A stretch of DNA of 64,000 bases from Cenococcum geophilum 1.58 (taxonomy: Eukaryota > Ascomycota > Dothideomycetes > Gloniales > Gloniaceae): assembly GCA_001692895.1 (NCBI GenBank), contig KV748183.1, positions 1,488,001 through 1,552,000 on the forward strand, given 5' to 3'. A model generated the notes under the pieces. It worked only from the letters and a program-made list of their open reading frames with translations, was not told the origin of the DNA and searched no databases. Below are positions 10,301-22,000 of the stretch, in pieces; position 1 is the stretch's first letter; each line of letters opens with the position of its first letter. Both the position numbers and the translations under genes were made by a program.

Positions 10301-13056
10301 ATTACTTAAGATAGGGAAAGTACTATAGAAATAGAAGGTAGTAAAGATTATACCACTATAGAAGCCGAAGTGGGGGGATTATATAGTAGCAAACAACTAT
10401 AGGCCAATCTCCCTCCTCCTAATGCTAGGAAAAGCACTTAAATCGCTAGTAGCGGAGAGGATAGTATACCTAGTAAAGGAACACAGCCTATTACCTAAGA
10501 TATACTTTAGAGCTAGGAAGTAAAGGTTAATAATATATTCGCTATTATATCTCTATAAGGACGTATTTAGAGCATAAAGAAAAAAGAAAACGCTATCTCT
10601 AGTATTATTTAATATTAAGGGTGCGTATAATAATGTGGCTATAGAGCCGGAAATTAGGAGATTACGGCAGTAATAAATACCTTAAACAATTATATAATAG
10701 GTATAGGACTTTTATATAAACTATTAAGCCTATATTTTAGTTAATAGATATATATTAGAGGTACAGGCGCTCCTATAAGCGGGTCTCCCGTAAGGATTAG
10801 TACTAGCCCTAATACTCTTCCTATTCTTTAACGCGGATCTTATATAAAGCGCACCTAGAAATAGTAGCTCTATAGCCTTTATTAATAACTACTTAGCATA
10901 GGTTATAGGCCTTATGGTAGAGGAAAACACGCAGATTATTTAAGGCAAGATTATACTAATGCTTAAGAAATAGGAGAGGACTAGTGGAGCTTAATTTAAA
11001 GCAAAGAAAACGTTATTTATCTACTTTACTAGATATAAAGAAGCGGGTAGGGATGCCACCACGCCACTCTAATTTAAAGAAAAAGAAATCCCCCTAATAC
11101 AGGAAGTTAAAATCCTTAGGGTAATTCTTAATAAGGAGCTACGGTTTAAGGCATACCTAGTAAATAAGGCAGGTAAGGCTACTAAGGTGGCGCTAGCGTT
11201 ACGTAGATTAAAGGGACTATAGTTTAAGAGTGTTAAGCAGCTAGCTAAGAGCTTAGTCCTACTAGTAGTAGACTACGCGTCGCTAATATAGTACCTACTT
11301 ACGATATAAGAGTTAAAGTAGCTTCTCTAGTAGGCGCAAAGGATTACGGTATAAGCTATTATTAGGGGGTTCCGCACTATTACTTTACTAATAGCGGAGG
11401 TAAAAGCAGGCTTACTCCCTCTTAAGTAAAGGCTGCGTAACTAGGCCATTGCGTTCTAGGTATTAATCTATAAACTAGGCAAATTATATCCTTATTAGAT
11501 AATTTAAAGACAGAGGCTCTATAGATGGCACTGGTCGCCGCTCTAGAGGATAGTAGAGATATATAAAGATGTCTAGGTAAATAGGGTGCTAAAGGTTAAA
11601 CTATATATATACCCGCCGTAGATAGCTAAGCCTAATGTAGTAATATATAAAGACAAAGAGTATACTTAAGCTATTATTAAAGACTATAAGCCAGGGCAGG
11701 CCAACATATACATTAATATATTGGTACGTAATAGTAGGGTAGGAGTTAGCGTGTATGCTACGCTATCTAAAGCAACGCTTTCAAAAACAGTAGCGGGCTC
11801 TAAATAGGCCGACGCCTACCTAACAGAGCTTCTAGCAATTAGCGAGGCAGCTAACTAGCCGTAGGACCCCACATACACGGCTATTAACTAAGCAGGTTTT
11901 CCAATACCTGCTTCTAATATAAGAATATTCTCCGACTTATAATTAGCGTTACTATTAGTACAGAGCTAGAGGGTTAGAGCCTACTAGGAAATAGTTATAG
12001 AGATCTTAAAGAAGCTCTAGCTAAATAATATTATGCTATACTGGATTCTAGGCTACTTAGGATTTATAGGAAACAAGAAGGCTAATAAGCTTACTAAAGC
12101 AGCGACAAGACTAAAGGGCGAGGAGCTACTATAGAGAGACGGCCTCCTATAGTACCTTATAACGCAAGTCTTAAAAAAAGCTAAGATAACAATAGGACCG
12201 CTTCTATTAGGAAGATCTAATATAGGCAAGTTTATAAGGAAGATTAATACAGTACTCCACCTTAGAAAGGCTGTAGGATTATACCAGCAGCTAATTAGCT
12301 CTAAAGCTACTATCCTTATATAGCTACGGACCGGCAAGTTATTCCTAAAGGAATATCTCCACAAAATTAATATATTAGAGACGGCGTTATACAACTATAG
12401 GCTCATAGAATTAATATAGCACTTCCTCTTTTTTTATAAGAGGTGGACACAGCAGAGGTTTAAACTAAGAGAGTAGCATAGAGATCGATTTGGGGATCTA
12501 TTATATGCATTAGGAGGCTACTTACGCAAATAAAAAGGAGGCAGGAATATTAACGGCCCAATTAAGCGCTAGAAGCCAGGCATTAGCGTAGTTAAAGCTA
12601 TAATTAAATTTATAAAGGAGACTAGACGTTTATACTTAAGCGTATAAGATATAGAGAGTATAGAAGCCAACGTTAATAAGCGAAGACTCTTAAGAATTCC
12701 TCTAATTATCTAACCGAATATACCGCGAGCCTCCTCTATATGTGCCTCTATTGGTGCGTCGCCGATTAAGAAGCGTATAACGCTGGAATAGCCCTACGGA
12801 CATAAGGCGTTAAAAACTTAGGCTCGCCTCTAAACTCTAACTTTCTTCTAATAGTAACACATTACTTTCCTTTATTTTTTCCTTAGTTAAGTATAGTGTT
12901 AGGTAATAGATATATAGTTCTTATAGTTGGCTTCTAAACCAGAGCAAGCATGTTAATAGTAGGAAGTATTTAGTTAGCGCTCTATAACGGCCTATTCCCT
13001 AAATAGTGTATAGCTATAATAGAATATACATATATATATATATACGTAATAAAGCT
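7342..13056 (+). mobile_element. Tad1/I-like LINE, copy 1 (near full length, RIP-inactivated)
   Basis: Non-LTR retrotransposon with two ORFs. ORF1 (about 7420-8800) ends in CCHC zinc knuckles at 8600-8770 (CYKCKRF and CEIYGREGHLRC). ORF2 has an endonuclease with the GDFNRHNPL motif (9280-9300) and a target-binding region to about 9560. The reverse transcriptase (about 10350-11000) shows NNYRPISLLL (10391-10420), AGLPQGL near 10780 and a degraded YVDD-box equivalent near 10880. An RNase H-like segment (FSDLQLALLLVQSQR) lies near 11930, then a C-terminal region to about 12650. The 3' UTR ends in a TATATA tract and TAATAAAGCT. Many CAG/CAA codons have become TAG/TAA by RIP, so it is not translatable. 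It is the reference copy for the three partial copies that follow. Confidence 0.85.
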
Positions 13057-13057
13057 A

Positions 13058-13642
13058 TTTAGATTCTAGGCTACTTAGGATTTATAGAAAACAAGAAGGC
13101 CGATAAGCTTACTAAAGTAGCGACAAGACTAGAGAGCGAGGAGCCACCGTAAAGAAACGGCCTCCTATAGTACCTTGTAACGTAAGCCTTAAAAAGAGCT
13201 AAAATAATAATAGAACCGCTTTTAGTGGGAAGATCTAATATAGGCAAGTTTACAAGGAAAATTAACGCAGTACTCTACCTTGGAAAGGCTGTAGGATTAT
13301 ACTAGCAGCTAATTAGCCTTAAAGCTGCCATTTTTACGCAGCTATAGACCGGCAAGTTATTTCTAAAAGAATATCTTCACAAAATTAACGCATTAAAGAC
13401 GGTATTATGCGACTATAGGCTTATAGAATTAATATAGTACTTCCTCTTCTTTTATAGGAGGTAGGTATAGTAGAGGCTTAAACTAAAAGAGTAGTATAGA
13501 GATTAATTTGGGGATCTATTATATATATTATAAGGCTACTTAAGCAGATAAGAAGGAGGTAGGAATATTAACGGCCTAATTAAATGCTAGAAGCTAGATA
13601 TTGGCGTAATTAAAGCTATAATTAAATTTATAAAGGAGACTA
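13058..13642 (+). mobile_element. LINE copy 2, left part (5'-truncated)
   Basis: Starts in the middle of the RNase H region, matching copy 1 from about 12042, directly after the tail of copy 1. It continues to the TA target at 13641-13642, where a 2.96-kb TIR element is inserted, and resumes at 16605. It differs from copy 1 mostly by C-to-T and G-to-A changes. Confidence 0.85.
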
Positions 13643-13916
13643 CATCGGCAAAATATTGTCCCTTGTAAATGACCTCAGCTGCTAGAAGTTAGCGTCGTTA
13701 GCGGGCCATTAAGGGCATTAACCAACTTAACAAACCAGCCTATGTTAAGTTCATTTGACACGCAGCCTACGCGCAGCCTGCGCATAGCCTATATAACCTA
13801 CGCAACCTACGCAACCTACGCAACCTATATAACTTATAATTTTAGATAATAAAGGCTACTTTAAAGCCGTTTATAAAGCTAGCAAGATAAATTGTATACA
13901 CTTCTTTATATAATCT

Positions 13917-14412
13917 ATTATATCTATATCTGCTACCTATCTGCATTATCTACCTATCTACATCACCTACCTATCTGCATTACCTACCTATCTACATTAC
14001 CTACCTATCTACATCGCCTACCTATCTACATTATCTACCTATCTATATCATCTACCTATCTATATCACCTACCTATCTGCATTACCTACCTGTCTATATT
14101 ACCTACCTATTTATATCGTCTACCTATCTACATTACCTACCTATCTACATTACCTACTTATCTATATTATTTACCTATCTGTATTACCTACCTATTTATA
14201 TTACCTACCTATCTACATTGTCTACCTATCTGCATCACCTACCTATTTATATCGTCTACCGGTCTATATCGTCTACCTATCTATATTACCTACCTGTCTG
14301 CATTACCTACCTATCTATATCGCCTACCTATCTGCATCGCCTACCTGTCTACATCGTCTACCTATCTACATTATCTACCTGTCTGCATCACCTACCTATC
14401 TACATCTGCCTA
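13917..14412 (+). repeat. 17-bp minisatellite, about 29 copies
   Basis: The consensus is CTACCTATCTACATTAC with C/T and A/G variation. Three units make 51 bp, so a 17-residue peptide period (THLPxYxxYLS-like) appears in the open frame. That frame is a by-product of the repeat. Confidence 0.85.
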
Positions 14413-14415
14413 TAG

Positions 14416-15607
14416 TGTCTAATTCAATTCGGGGGAGAGGTCGGCCCGATTAAAGGCTCTAATTGATTCGAATCGTTCTCCATAGCCGTTCGCTGGCTGT
14501 ACATTCAAACAGTGGTCATCTAGGGTGCCTCCCTAGGAGGCCTTGATTCGATTCGATTCGGTAATAGGCTCTAGATTAATTCAATTGATCGATTGAATCG
14601 TTCATGGTGTTTACTGGCTGGTTGTTCGAACGGTCGTCGTCTGGTTCTGGTAACGGTCGTCTGCTAGTTCTGGCGACGGTCGTCTGGTTTTGGTGACGGT
14701 CGTCTAGTTCTGGCGACGGTCATCTAGTTCTGGCGACGTTCGTCTAGTTCTAGCGACGGTCGTCTAGTTCTGGCGACGGTCGTCTAGTTCTCGCGACGGT
14801 CGTCTGGTTCTGGCAACGGTCGTGGCTCTGGCGACGGTCGTCTGGTTCTGGCGACGGTCGTCTGGTTCTGGCGACGGTCGTCTGGTTCTAGCGACGGTCG
14901 TCTGGTTCTGGAGACGGTCGTCTGGTTCTGGCGACGGTCGTCTGGTTTTGGTGACGGTCGTCTAGTTCTGGCGACGGTCATCTAGTTCTGGCGACGTTCG
15001 TCTAGTTCTAGCGACGGTCGTCTAGTTCTGGCGACGGTCGTCTAGTTCTAGCGACGGTCGTCTGGTTCTGGCGACGGTCGTGGTTCTGGCGACGGTCATC
15101 TAGTTCTAGCGACGGTCGTCTAGTTCTGGCGACGGTCGTCTAGTTCTAGTAACGGTCCTACCTGCCTACCTGCCTGCCTACCTACTTGTCTGCCTACCTA
15201 CTTGTTTGTCTACCTACCTACCTGCCTGCCTGCCTGCCTACCTGCCTGCGTCAGTGTCTGGTTTAATTCGGGGGAGGAGTCGGCCTGATCGAAGGCTCTT
15301 ATTAATTTGAATCGTTCTCTATGGCCGTTTACTAGCTATACATTCAAACGGTAGTCGTCTAGGGTGCCTCCCTAGGAAGTCTTAATTCGATTCGGTGACG
15401 GGCCAATATTAAAGCTCTAGTTCAATTCGATCGATCAATTAATTAAATCATTCGTGGTGTTTACTGGCTAGTTATTTAAACGGTCGTCGTCTGGTTCTGG
15501 CGACGGTTATCTGGTCCTAGCGACGGTCGTCTGGTTCTAGCGACGGTCATCTAGTTCTGGCGACGGTCGTCTGGTTCTGGCGACGGTTATCTAGTTCTGG
15601 CGATGGT
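14416..15607 (+). repeat. 839-bp direct duplication, second copy incomplete
   Basis: The block beginning TGTCTAATTCAATTCGGGGG at 14416 recurs at 15255 (TGTCTGGTTTAATTCGGGGG) and runs in parallel through the flank and into the 20-bp GACGGTCGTCTGGTTCTGGC array. The second copy ends early at about 15607. The GGTGCCTCCCTAGG and GTGTTTACTGGCT landmarks occur in both copies. Confidence 0.75.
14630..15150 (+). repeat. 20-bp minisatellite (GACGGTCGTCTGGTTCTGGC)
   Basis: About 26 copies with mainly C/T and G/A variants, and a shorter block at 15480-15607. Reverse-strand open frames of the type RTRRPSPEPDD are repeat translations. Confidence 0.85.
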
Positions 15608-15719
15608 CCTTTACTAGCTGCCGTTCCAGTGCCTCCTAAGGTAGAGAGGATGTAAGGAAGGGTAAAAAATAAGGTGGCTGTAAAGGGGGTAACTTGGCAG
15701 AGGCACGTGCGGGGACCTG

Positions 15720-16105
15720 ATATAGAGCTTCGTGTAGAGCCTCCGTACGCAGAGCTTCGCGCAGAGCCTCATGCAGAGCCTCTGTACGTAGAGCTTCGTG
15801 TAGAGCTTCGTGCAGAGCTTCGTGTAGAGCTTTGTGCAGAGCTTCGTGCAGAGCTTCGTGCAGAGCTTCGTGCAGAGCTTCGTGCAGAGCCTCTGTACGC
15901 AGAGCTTCGTGTAGAGCCTCGTGTAGAGCCTTATGCGAAGCTTCGTGCAGAGCTTTGTGCAGAGCCTCTATGCACAGAGCTTCGTGCAGAGCCTCTGTAC
16001 GCAGAGCTTTATATAGAGCTTCGTGTAGAGCCTCTATGCGCAGAGCTTCGTGCAGAGCCTCTGTACGCAAGCTTCGTGTAGAGCCTCGTGCAGAGCCTCC
16101 AAGTA
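15720..16105 (+). repeat. 12-bp minisatellite (CAGAGCTTCGTG)
   Basis: About 30 units. Because the unit is a multiple of three, open frames of over 100 codons exist on both strands (EALHEALRTEALH on one, RAELRAEL on the other). Codable on both strands and with no start context, it is treated as repeat, not gene. Confidence 0.85.
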
Positions 16106-16194
16106 ATAAGACTATAAGATTGTATAAGATTGTATAAGATTATATAAGATTATATATAATAGTTAAATATATAGCATATAACTTTACCTTAATC

Positions 16195-16545
16195 GCACGT
16201 TAAGAAATATACAGTTAGCTTTTAAAGTTGTTAAGTAGGTTAACTGCGTATTATTTAACTTTTAAGTAGGTTAACTGCGTGTTAAAGAATATACAGTTAG
16301 CTTTTAAAGTTGTTAAATAGGTTAACTACATATCGAGTTAGTTAAATTGTATGTTAAGTAGGTTAATTGCGTGTTAAGTTAGTTAAATTACATATTAAGT
16401 AGGTCAACTGCGTGTTAAGTTAGTTAAATTGCATATTAAGTAGGTTAACTGCGTGTCAAGTTGGTTAAATTGCATGTTAAGTAGGTCAACTGCGTGTTAA
16501 GTTAGTTAATTGCGTGTCGAGTTGGTTAAATTNCATGTCAATTAC
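16195..16545 (+). repeat. Tandem repeat of about 20 bp (GTTAAGTAGGTTAACTGCGT)
   Basis: About 15 units alternate GTTAACTGCGT and GTTAAATTGCAT variants. Contains one N at 16533. Confidence 0.75.
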
Positions 16546-16604
16546 GCGAAACGCGAAAACCAAAGTCTACTTAAATCTCATCCTGCGAATATTTTCCCGA
16601 TGTA

Positions 16605-17032
16605 GACGTTTATACCTAAGCGTATAAGATATAGAAAGTATAAAAGCCGACGTTAATAAGCAAAGACTTTTAAGAATTTCTCCTTTAATTATCTAACCGA
16701 ATATACCACAAGCCTTCTCTATACGTGCCTTTACTAGTACGTTACCGATTAAAAAGCATATAATATTAGAATAGCCCTACGGATATAAGGCATTAAAAAC
16801 TACTTACTTAGGCTTGCCTCTAAACTCTAACTTTCTTTTAATAGTAATATATTACTTTTCTTTATTTCCTTAGTTAAGTAGAGTGTTAGGTAATAGATAT
16901 ATAGTTCTTATAGTTGGCTTCTAAACTAGAGTATATATATTAATAGTAGAAAGTATTTAGTTAGCGCCCTATAACGGCCTATACCCTAGATAGTATATAG
17001 CTATAATAGAATATATATATATAATAAAGCTA
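16605..17032 (+). mobile_element. LINE copy 2, right part (C-terminus and 3' UTR)
   Basis: Resumes after the TIR element and matches copy 1 from about 12627 to its tail, ending ATAATAAAGCT. Confidence 0.85.
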
Positions 17033-18603
17033 TCCTAATGCTAGGAAAAGCACTTAAATTACTAGTAGCGGAGAGGATAATATACCTAGTAAAGGAATAT
17101 AGCCTACTACCTAAGATATACTTTAGAGCTAGGAAGCAAAGGTTAATAATATATACGCTATTATATCTCTATAAGGACGTATTTAGAGCATAAAAAGAAA
17201 AGAAGACGCTGTCTTTAGTATTATTTAATATTAAGGGTGCGTATAATAATATAGCTATAGAGCTGGAAATTGGGAGATTATAGTAGCGATAGATACCTTA
17301 GATAATTATATAATAGGTATAGGACTTCTATATAAACTATTAAGCCTATATCCTAGTTAACGGATACATATTAGAGGTATAGGCGCTCCTATAAGCAGGT
17401 CTTCCGTAGGGATTAGCACTAGCCCTAATACTCTTTCTATTCTTTAACGCGGATCTTATATAAAGCGCACCTAAAAATGGCAGCTCTATGGCCTTTATTA
17501 ATAACTACTTAGTATAGGTTATAGGCCCTATAGCGGAGGAAAACACGCAGATTATCTAGGGCGAGATTATACCGATTCTTAAGAAATAGGAGAGGACTAG
17601 TAGAGCTTAATTTAAAGTAAAGAAAATGTTATTTATCTACCTTACTAAATATAAAGAAGTGGGTAGGGATGCTACTACGCCGCTTTAATTTAAAGGAAAA
17701 GGAATCCCCCTAATATAGGATATTAAAACCCTTAGGGTAATTCTTAATAAGGAACTAAGGTTTAAGGCATACTTAATAAATAAGGCAGGTAAAGCTACTA
17801 AGGTAGCGCTAGTATTGCGTAAATTAAAGGGACTATAGCCTAAGAGCGTTAAGTAGCTAGCTAAGAGCTTAGTCCTACTAGTAGTAAACTATATATCGCT
17901 AATATAGTACCCGCTTACAATATAAGAGCTAATATAGTTCCTTAAGTAGGTATAGAGGATTATAGCATAAGCTATTATTAGGGGGTTCCGTACTATTGCT
18001 TTACTAATAGTAGAGGTAGAAGCCAGCCTGCTCCCTTTTAAGTAAAGGCTGCGCAACCAGGCTATTGTGTTTTAGGTATTAATTTATAAACTAGGCAAAT
18101 CGCATCCTTATTAGATAATTTAAAGACAGAGGCTCTATAAATAGCACTGGTTGCCGCTTTAAAGGATAGCAGAGATATATAAGAATATTTAAGTAAATAG
18201 GGTGCTAGAGGTTAAACCGTATATATACCTACTATAGGTGGCTAAGCCTAATATAGTAAAATATAAGAATAAATAACATGCTTAAGCTATTATTAAGAAC
18301 TATAAACTAGGGTAGGTTAATATATACGTTAATATATTAGTGCGTAATAGCAGGGCAGGAGTTATCGTATATGCTATACTATCTAAAGCAACGCTTTTAA
18401 AAACGGTGGTAAGCTTAAATTAGGCCGACGCCCACCTTATAGAGCTTTTAGTAATTAGCGAGGCAGCTAACTAGCCGTAGAACCCTACGTGCACGGCTAT
18501 TAACTAAGAAGGTTTTCTAATACCTACCTCTAGTATAAGAATATTCTTTAACTCGTAATTAGTGTTACTATTAGTATAGAGCTAGAGGGTTAGAGCCTAC
18601 TAG
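17033..18603 (+). mobile_element. LINE copy 3, left part (5'-truncated in the RT domain)
   Basis: Begins directly after the TAATAAAGCT tail of copy 2, matching copy 1 from about 10420 in the reverse transcriptase. It runs to the ACTAG target (18599-18603), where the gypsy element is inserted. Heavily RIP-mutated. Confidence 0.85.
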
Positions 18604-19023
18604 TATTACGGACGCTTTAAGTACAATATTACGACTACTAGGAGAAGAGTCAAAAGAAGCTAGTTAGTTAATTCAGGCACGGTCTAGGGTGGAGCCAATA
18701 GAGCTATATAACGAGAAATGGTAACTAAGGTCACATAACGTAATCTATATAATCTGTAGAATCTATAGAATCCGTAATAGAGTAGATAGAGCACACGTAC
18801 ATTATATATAAGAAGGATTTCTTAGGAGTATAGTTATGTATTTAAAGGACTATAGTCCCTACCCAGATAGTTCTCTTCCTTATAGTAAATCTTAAAATAT
18901 AATTAGAGTTAATCTATTAGGCAACTACTCCACTAGTTATATTTATATTGTTAACTATTCTATACCTATATACCTAGCCCATTAATAAGCCTACCGTAGT
19001 ATTTCCTACAAGGCTTCGTTATA
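18604..19023 (+). repeat. Left LTR of the gypsy element
   Basis: 420 bp. It starts TATTACGGACGC, the RIP form of the TGTTACGGACGC seen in the right copy. Confidence 0.8.
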
Positions 19024-22000
19024 CATTTACTACTAAGGTTATAGTAAAAGAAGTTAAATAACATATTACTAAAAGCAGTAGCTATAACGGCGTCTATAGC
19101 AGCGACTACCTTAGGAACAGATAATAACACTAGTATAGCAGATACTGACTCGCAACTAGTTACTATTAGATAGCTATAGGAAATAGTTAATTAATTAACA
19201 GATAATAATAGGATACTTAAAGAAAGGATTAATGGAATCAGAGCAGCAAAGATTAAGTTACACTTAATTAAGCGATTCTTAGGAGAAAAGTTAAAACTTA
19301 AAGGATTCCTTACGCAAATGCACTTTAAGGTTATATAGGAAGGAGTAAAACTAGGAACGCCTATGGATTAAGTCGCTTATATAGGATTATTTTTAACGGG
19401 AAGGGCATTTAAGTAGTTTAAATCTTACCTAATAGAGGTATAGGAACATAGCATAACAACCACTAACCAGGAGGTACAGTATATATTCTTAAGTTAAAAC
19501 GGGTTTATAGAACGCTTAACGCAAATATTTAGAGACCTAAAAGTAACTACTACGGCGGAAAGAAAACTTTAAAACCTAGTATAAAGGACTTTAGTAATCG
19601 AATATACAACATAGTTTTAAATATTAGCAATATAAGTTAAATAGAATAATAAGGCGCTTATGGCACAGTATAAGTAAGGACTTAAGGCAAAAGTCTAGGA
19701 CGTAATTATTCTAATAGAAGATACGGACACTCTTAGGGAATTAATTAATTAAGTAATTAAGATCGACAATAGGATCTACTAAAGAGAGTAGACTAAGAAG
19801 GGTTAGGATAGAGTTCTATAGTTATATAAGGCGTAGAGTACGCAATAACAAAGTTAAAGTTAGAAACTATAGTATGGTATAAAGCTAATAAACCTAAGTA
19901 GTATTAAAGAAAATAAGAAATGGAATAAACGACTATAGAAACCTAGAGGATAAGGATTAAGTAATTAAAGGTCTAAGGAGTAGAGGCCGAACTAGGGATC
20001 TTAACAGTAGAAGACGTTTAGGCGGACTCTATAGCAAGAAAAATAGTTTAAAGAAGGGGCTTATATAAATTGCGGAAAATAAGGTTATTACGTTAAAGAC
20101 TATAGAAGTGGATAGAGCTACTATATAGTAAAAGGAATAAGACTAGTAGAAGATATATACATATAGAGGGATAATAGTATACTGCAAGAAATAAAAGAGT
20201 ATTTAATTAAAAGTTTCGCGTTTTGTTATAATAACGCATACTAAATTTATAAAGACGCTAAGTACGGCGTAAGCTATTAGCTATAGGAGCCAAAATTATT
20301 AGAGTTTAGAGGAACTAATAAACTATTTCGTAGATCGGATATTAAGGACAATAAGTTCGACATAGGTGAAATATTTAATAACAATAAGGCAACGAAGGTG
20401 GCTTACTAGGAGTATATAAACCTTAAAAATATTATAAAAGAGGTAGAGGATAATTCCACTATAGAATAGGGAATATTAGTAGGGATTAAGACCCCACTAG
20501 ACACAATATCTATTGCTTTACGAGATGCAAAAAAAGTAGGATAGCGAACTACTTCGGCACTTAATAAAGGCAAAAGGCTAAAAGCTTAAGATTCTTAAGA
20601 CGAGATAAGAGATAACTAAGATTCTTAAGATAAGATAAGGTAAGCTTAAGGACCCATAATGGACGAAAACCAATAGAGTAGAGTAACGGCTTAGTTTAGT
20701 AATATACAAATAAGCTTAGGACGAAGTTTCCTAAAGATATAAGACTCTTAAGACGAGATAAGTAAGATTTAAGACTCTTAAGATAAGATAAGAACACTAT
20801 AGAAGCCTAGTTAAACTAAGGTTAGAGCTAAGCTTAAGATAGAAGCAAGCTTAGGATTAAGAATCCTATAGAACTAAGACTTTAATATATAAATAAGGGC
20901 CATTAAGAAATATAATACCAAGATTAAGAAGTAAGAAAACTTTAAGGATCTACTTATAAGGCGAAAACTAAAAGAAACTATAATGGAGTTTAGATAGAGA
21001 ATCCTTATATAGCAAAAACAGAAACTAGACTAAAGATCTAGCATATAAGGTTATATAAGGGATAGAGCACCTATATAAAGAATTACTAATAGACCTAGGG
21101 TAGGCATACTAAGAGCTAAATGGCTTACTAAATTGGAGAACAAAGAGGATCTAGGGATCCCTACTAGATTTAAAGAACGATATATAAAAGGCTGTTACAA
21201 TATAGTAATAAAAAGATACTTCCTTACGGATAAGCCGTATACACTCTAGTAGCTGTATTAAAAGTAGTATAGATAACGACACAATAATAAGTGGGAAGAT
21301 TTCTATATATAGTTAGATAAATAAGTTATTTAAGACCACCCTATTACAGAAAAAGCAATAAGTTATATTAAAGGAGCTTTAATTATAATATTAAAGGATC
21401 TAGAGGAATAATTAGAGGACTAGAGAAGGAAAAGGCGTATCTTAGTACCTGCGAATAAAGTTATAATATTTAGATTAGTATAATAGAGGTTTAAACTTAA
21501 AGATAAAAATAAGTTAAGAGTTAACCTAAAGCACCTAGTATACTATATACTATTATGGATTGCATATATAGACAATATATATAAAATGCATAAAAATTTA
21601 AAAGAAAAGAATTAGAAATACCTAGTAAGGATATATTAGGCGCTAGATAAGCGATAATATAGAAATACTAAGTATATACACGGATAGCATCTAGTAGAAG
21701 TTTAGGAGTTAGGCAACTTAATACTTTAACTAGAAAGATTCCTTACGGAAGAATGCTTAGATAGATAATAGTGGTGGAAATACCTAAAGAATACGTATTT
21801 ATGGTATATAGAGGATAAAAAGCGAACGAGACATTAGCTAAAAAGTAAGCTAAGTATAGCAGGATTAAGTAGCTAATAGTTGGGAAAAGTAGAGGCCTAT
21901 AGGACTAAAGGAAGCTAGTAGTAGAGCCTTAGACCCTTAAAGGAATTTAAGGACAATACCTAAATTTATAAGTTAAATAGTAAGATTAGTAGTTTAAAGC

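Larger units (their letters stand above)
13643..16602. mobile_element. Non-autonomous TIR element packed with minisatellites (TA target duplication)
   Basis: Inverted termini CATCGGCAAAATATT (left) and AATATTTTCCCGATG (right) are flanked by TA on both sides (13641-13642 and 16603-16604). The LINE sequence is continuous across the insertion (GGAGAC-TA-GACG). A TA target duplication fits Tc1/mariner-type elements, but no transposase is present. Almost all of the 2960-bp interior is tandem repeats: about 10-bp units at 13776-13830, 17-bp units at 13917-14412, 20-bp units at 14630-15150 and 15480-15607, CCTG/CCTA at 15158-15250, 12-bp units at 15720-16105 and about 20-bp units at 16195-16545. RIP damage is lighter than in the host LINE, so the insertion is younger. 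The open frames in it are repeat translations. Confidence 0.8.

Noticed and set aside
12053-12394. 113-codon reverse-strand open frame
   Set aside because: Shadow of the RNase H to C-terminal region of LINE copy 1 ORF2.
13892-14422. 176-codon open frame (TYLHHLPICIT-like)
   Set aside because: It is the translation of the 17-bp minisatellite, with a 17-residue period and no independent coding evidence.
14784-14981. Reverse-strand arginine/proline-rich open frame
   Set aside because: Translation of the 20-bp repeat array.
15636-16137. Open frames of 100-144 codons on both strands
   Set aside because: The 12-bp repeat keeps several frames open on both strands at once, so openness carries no information.
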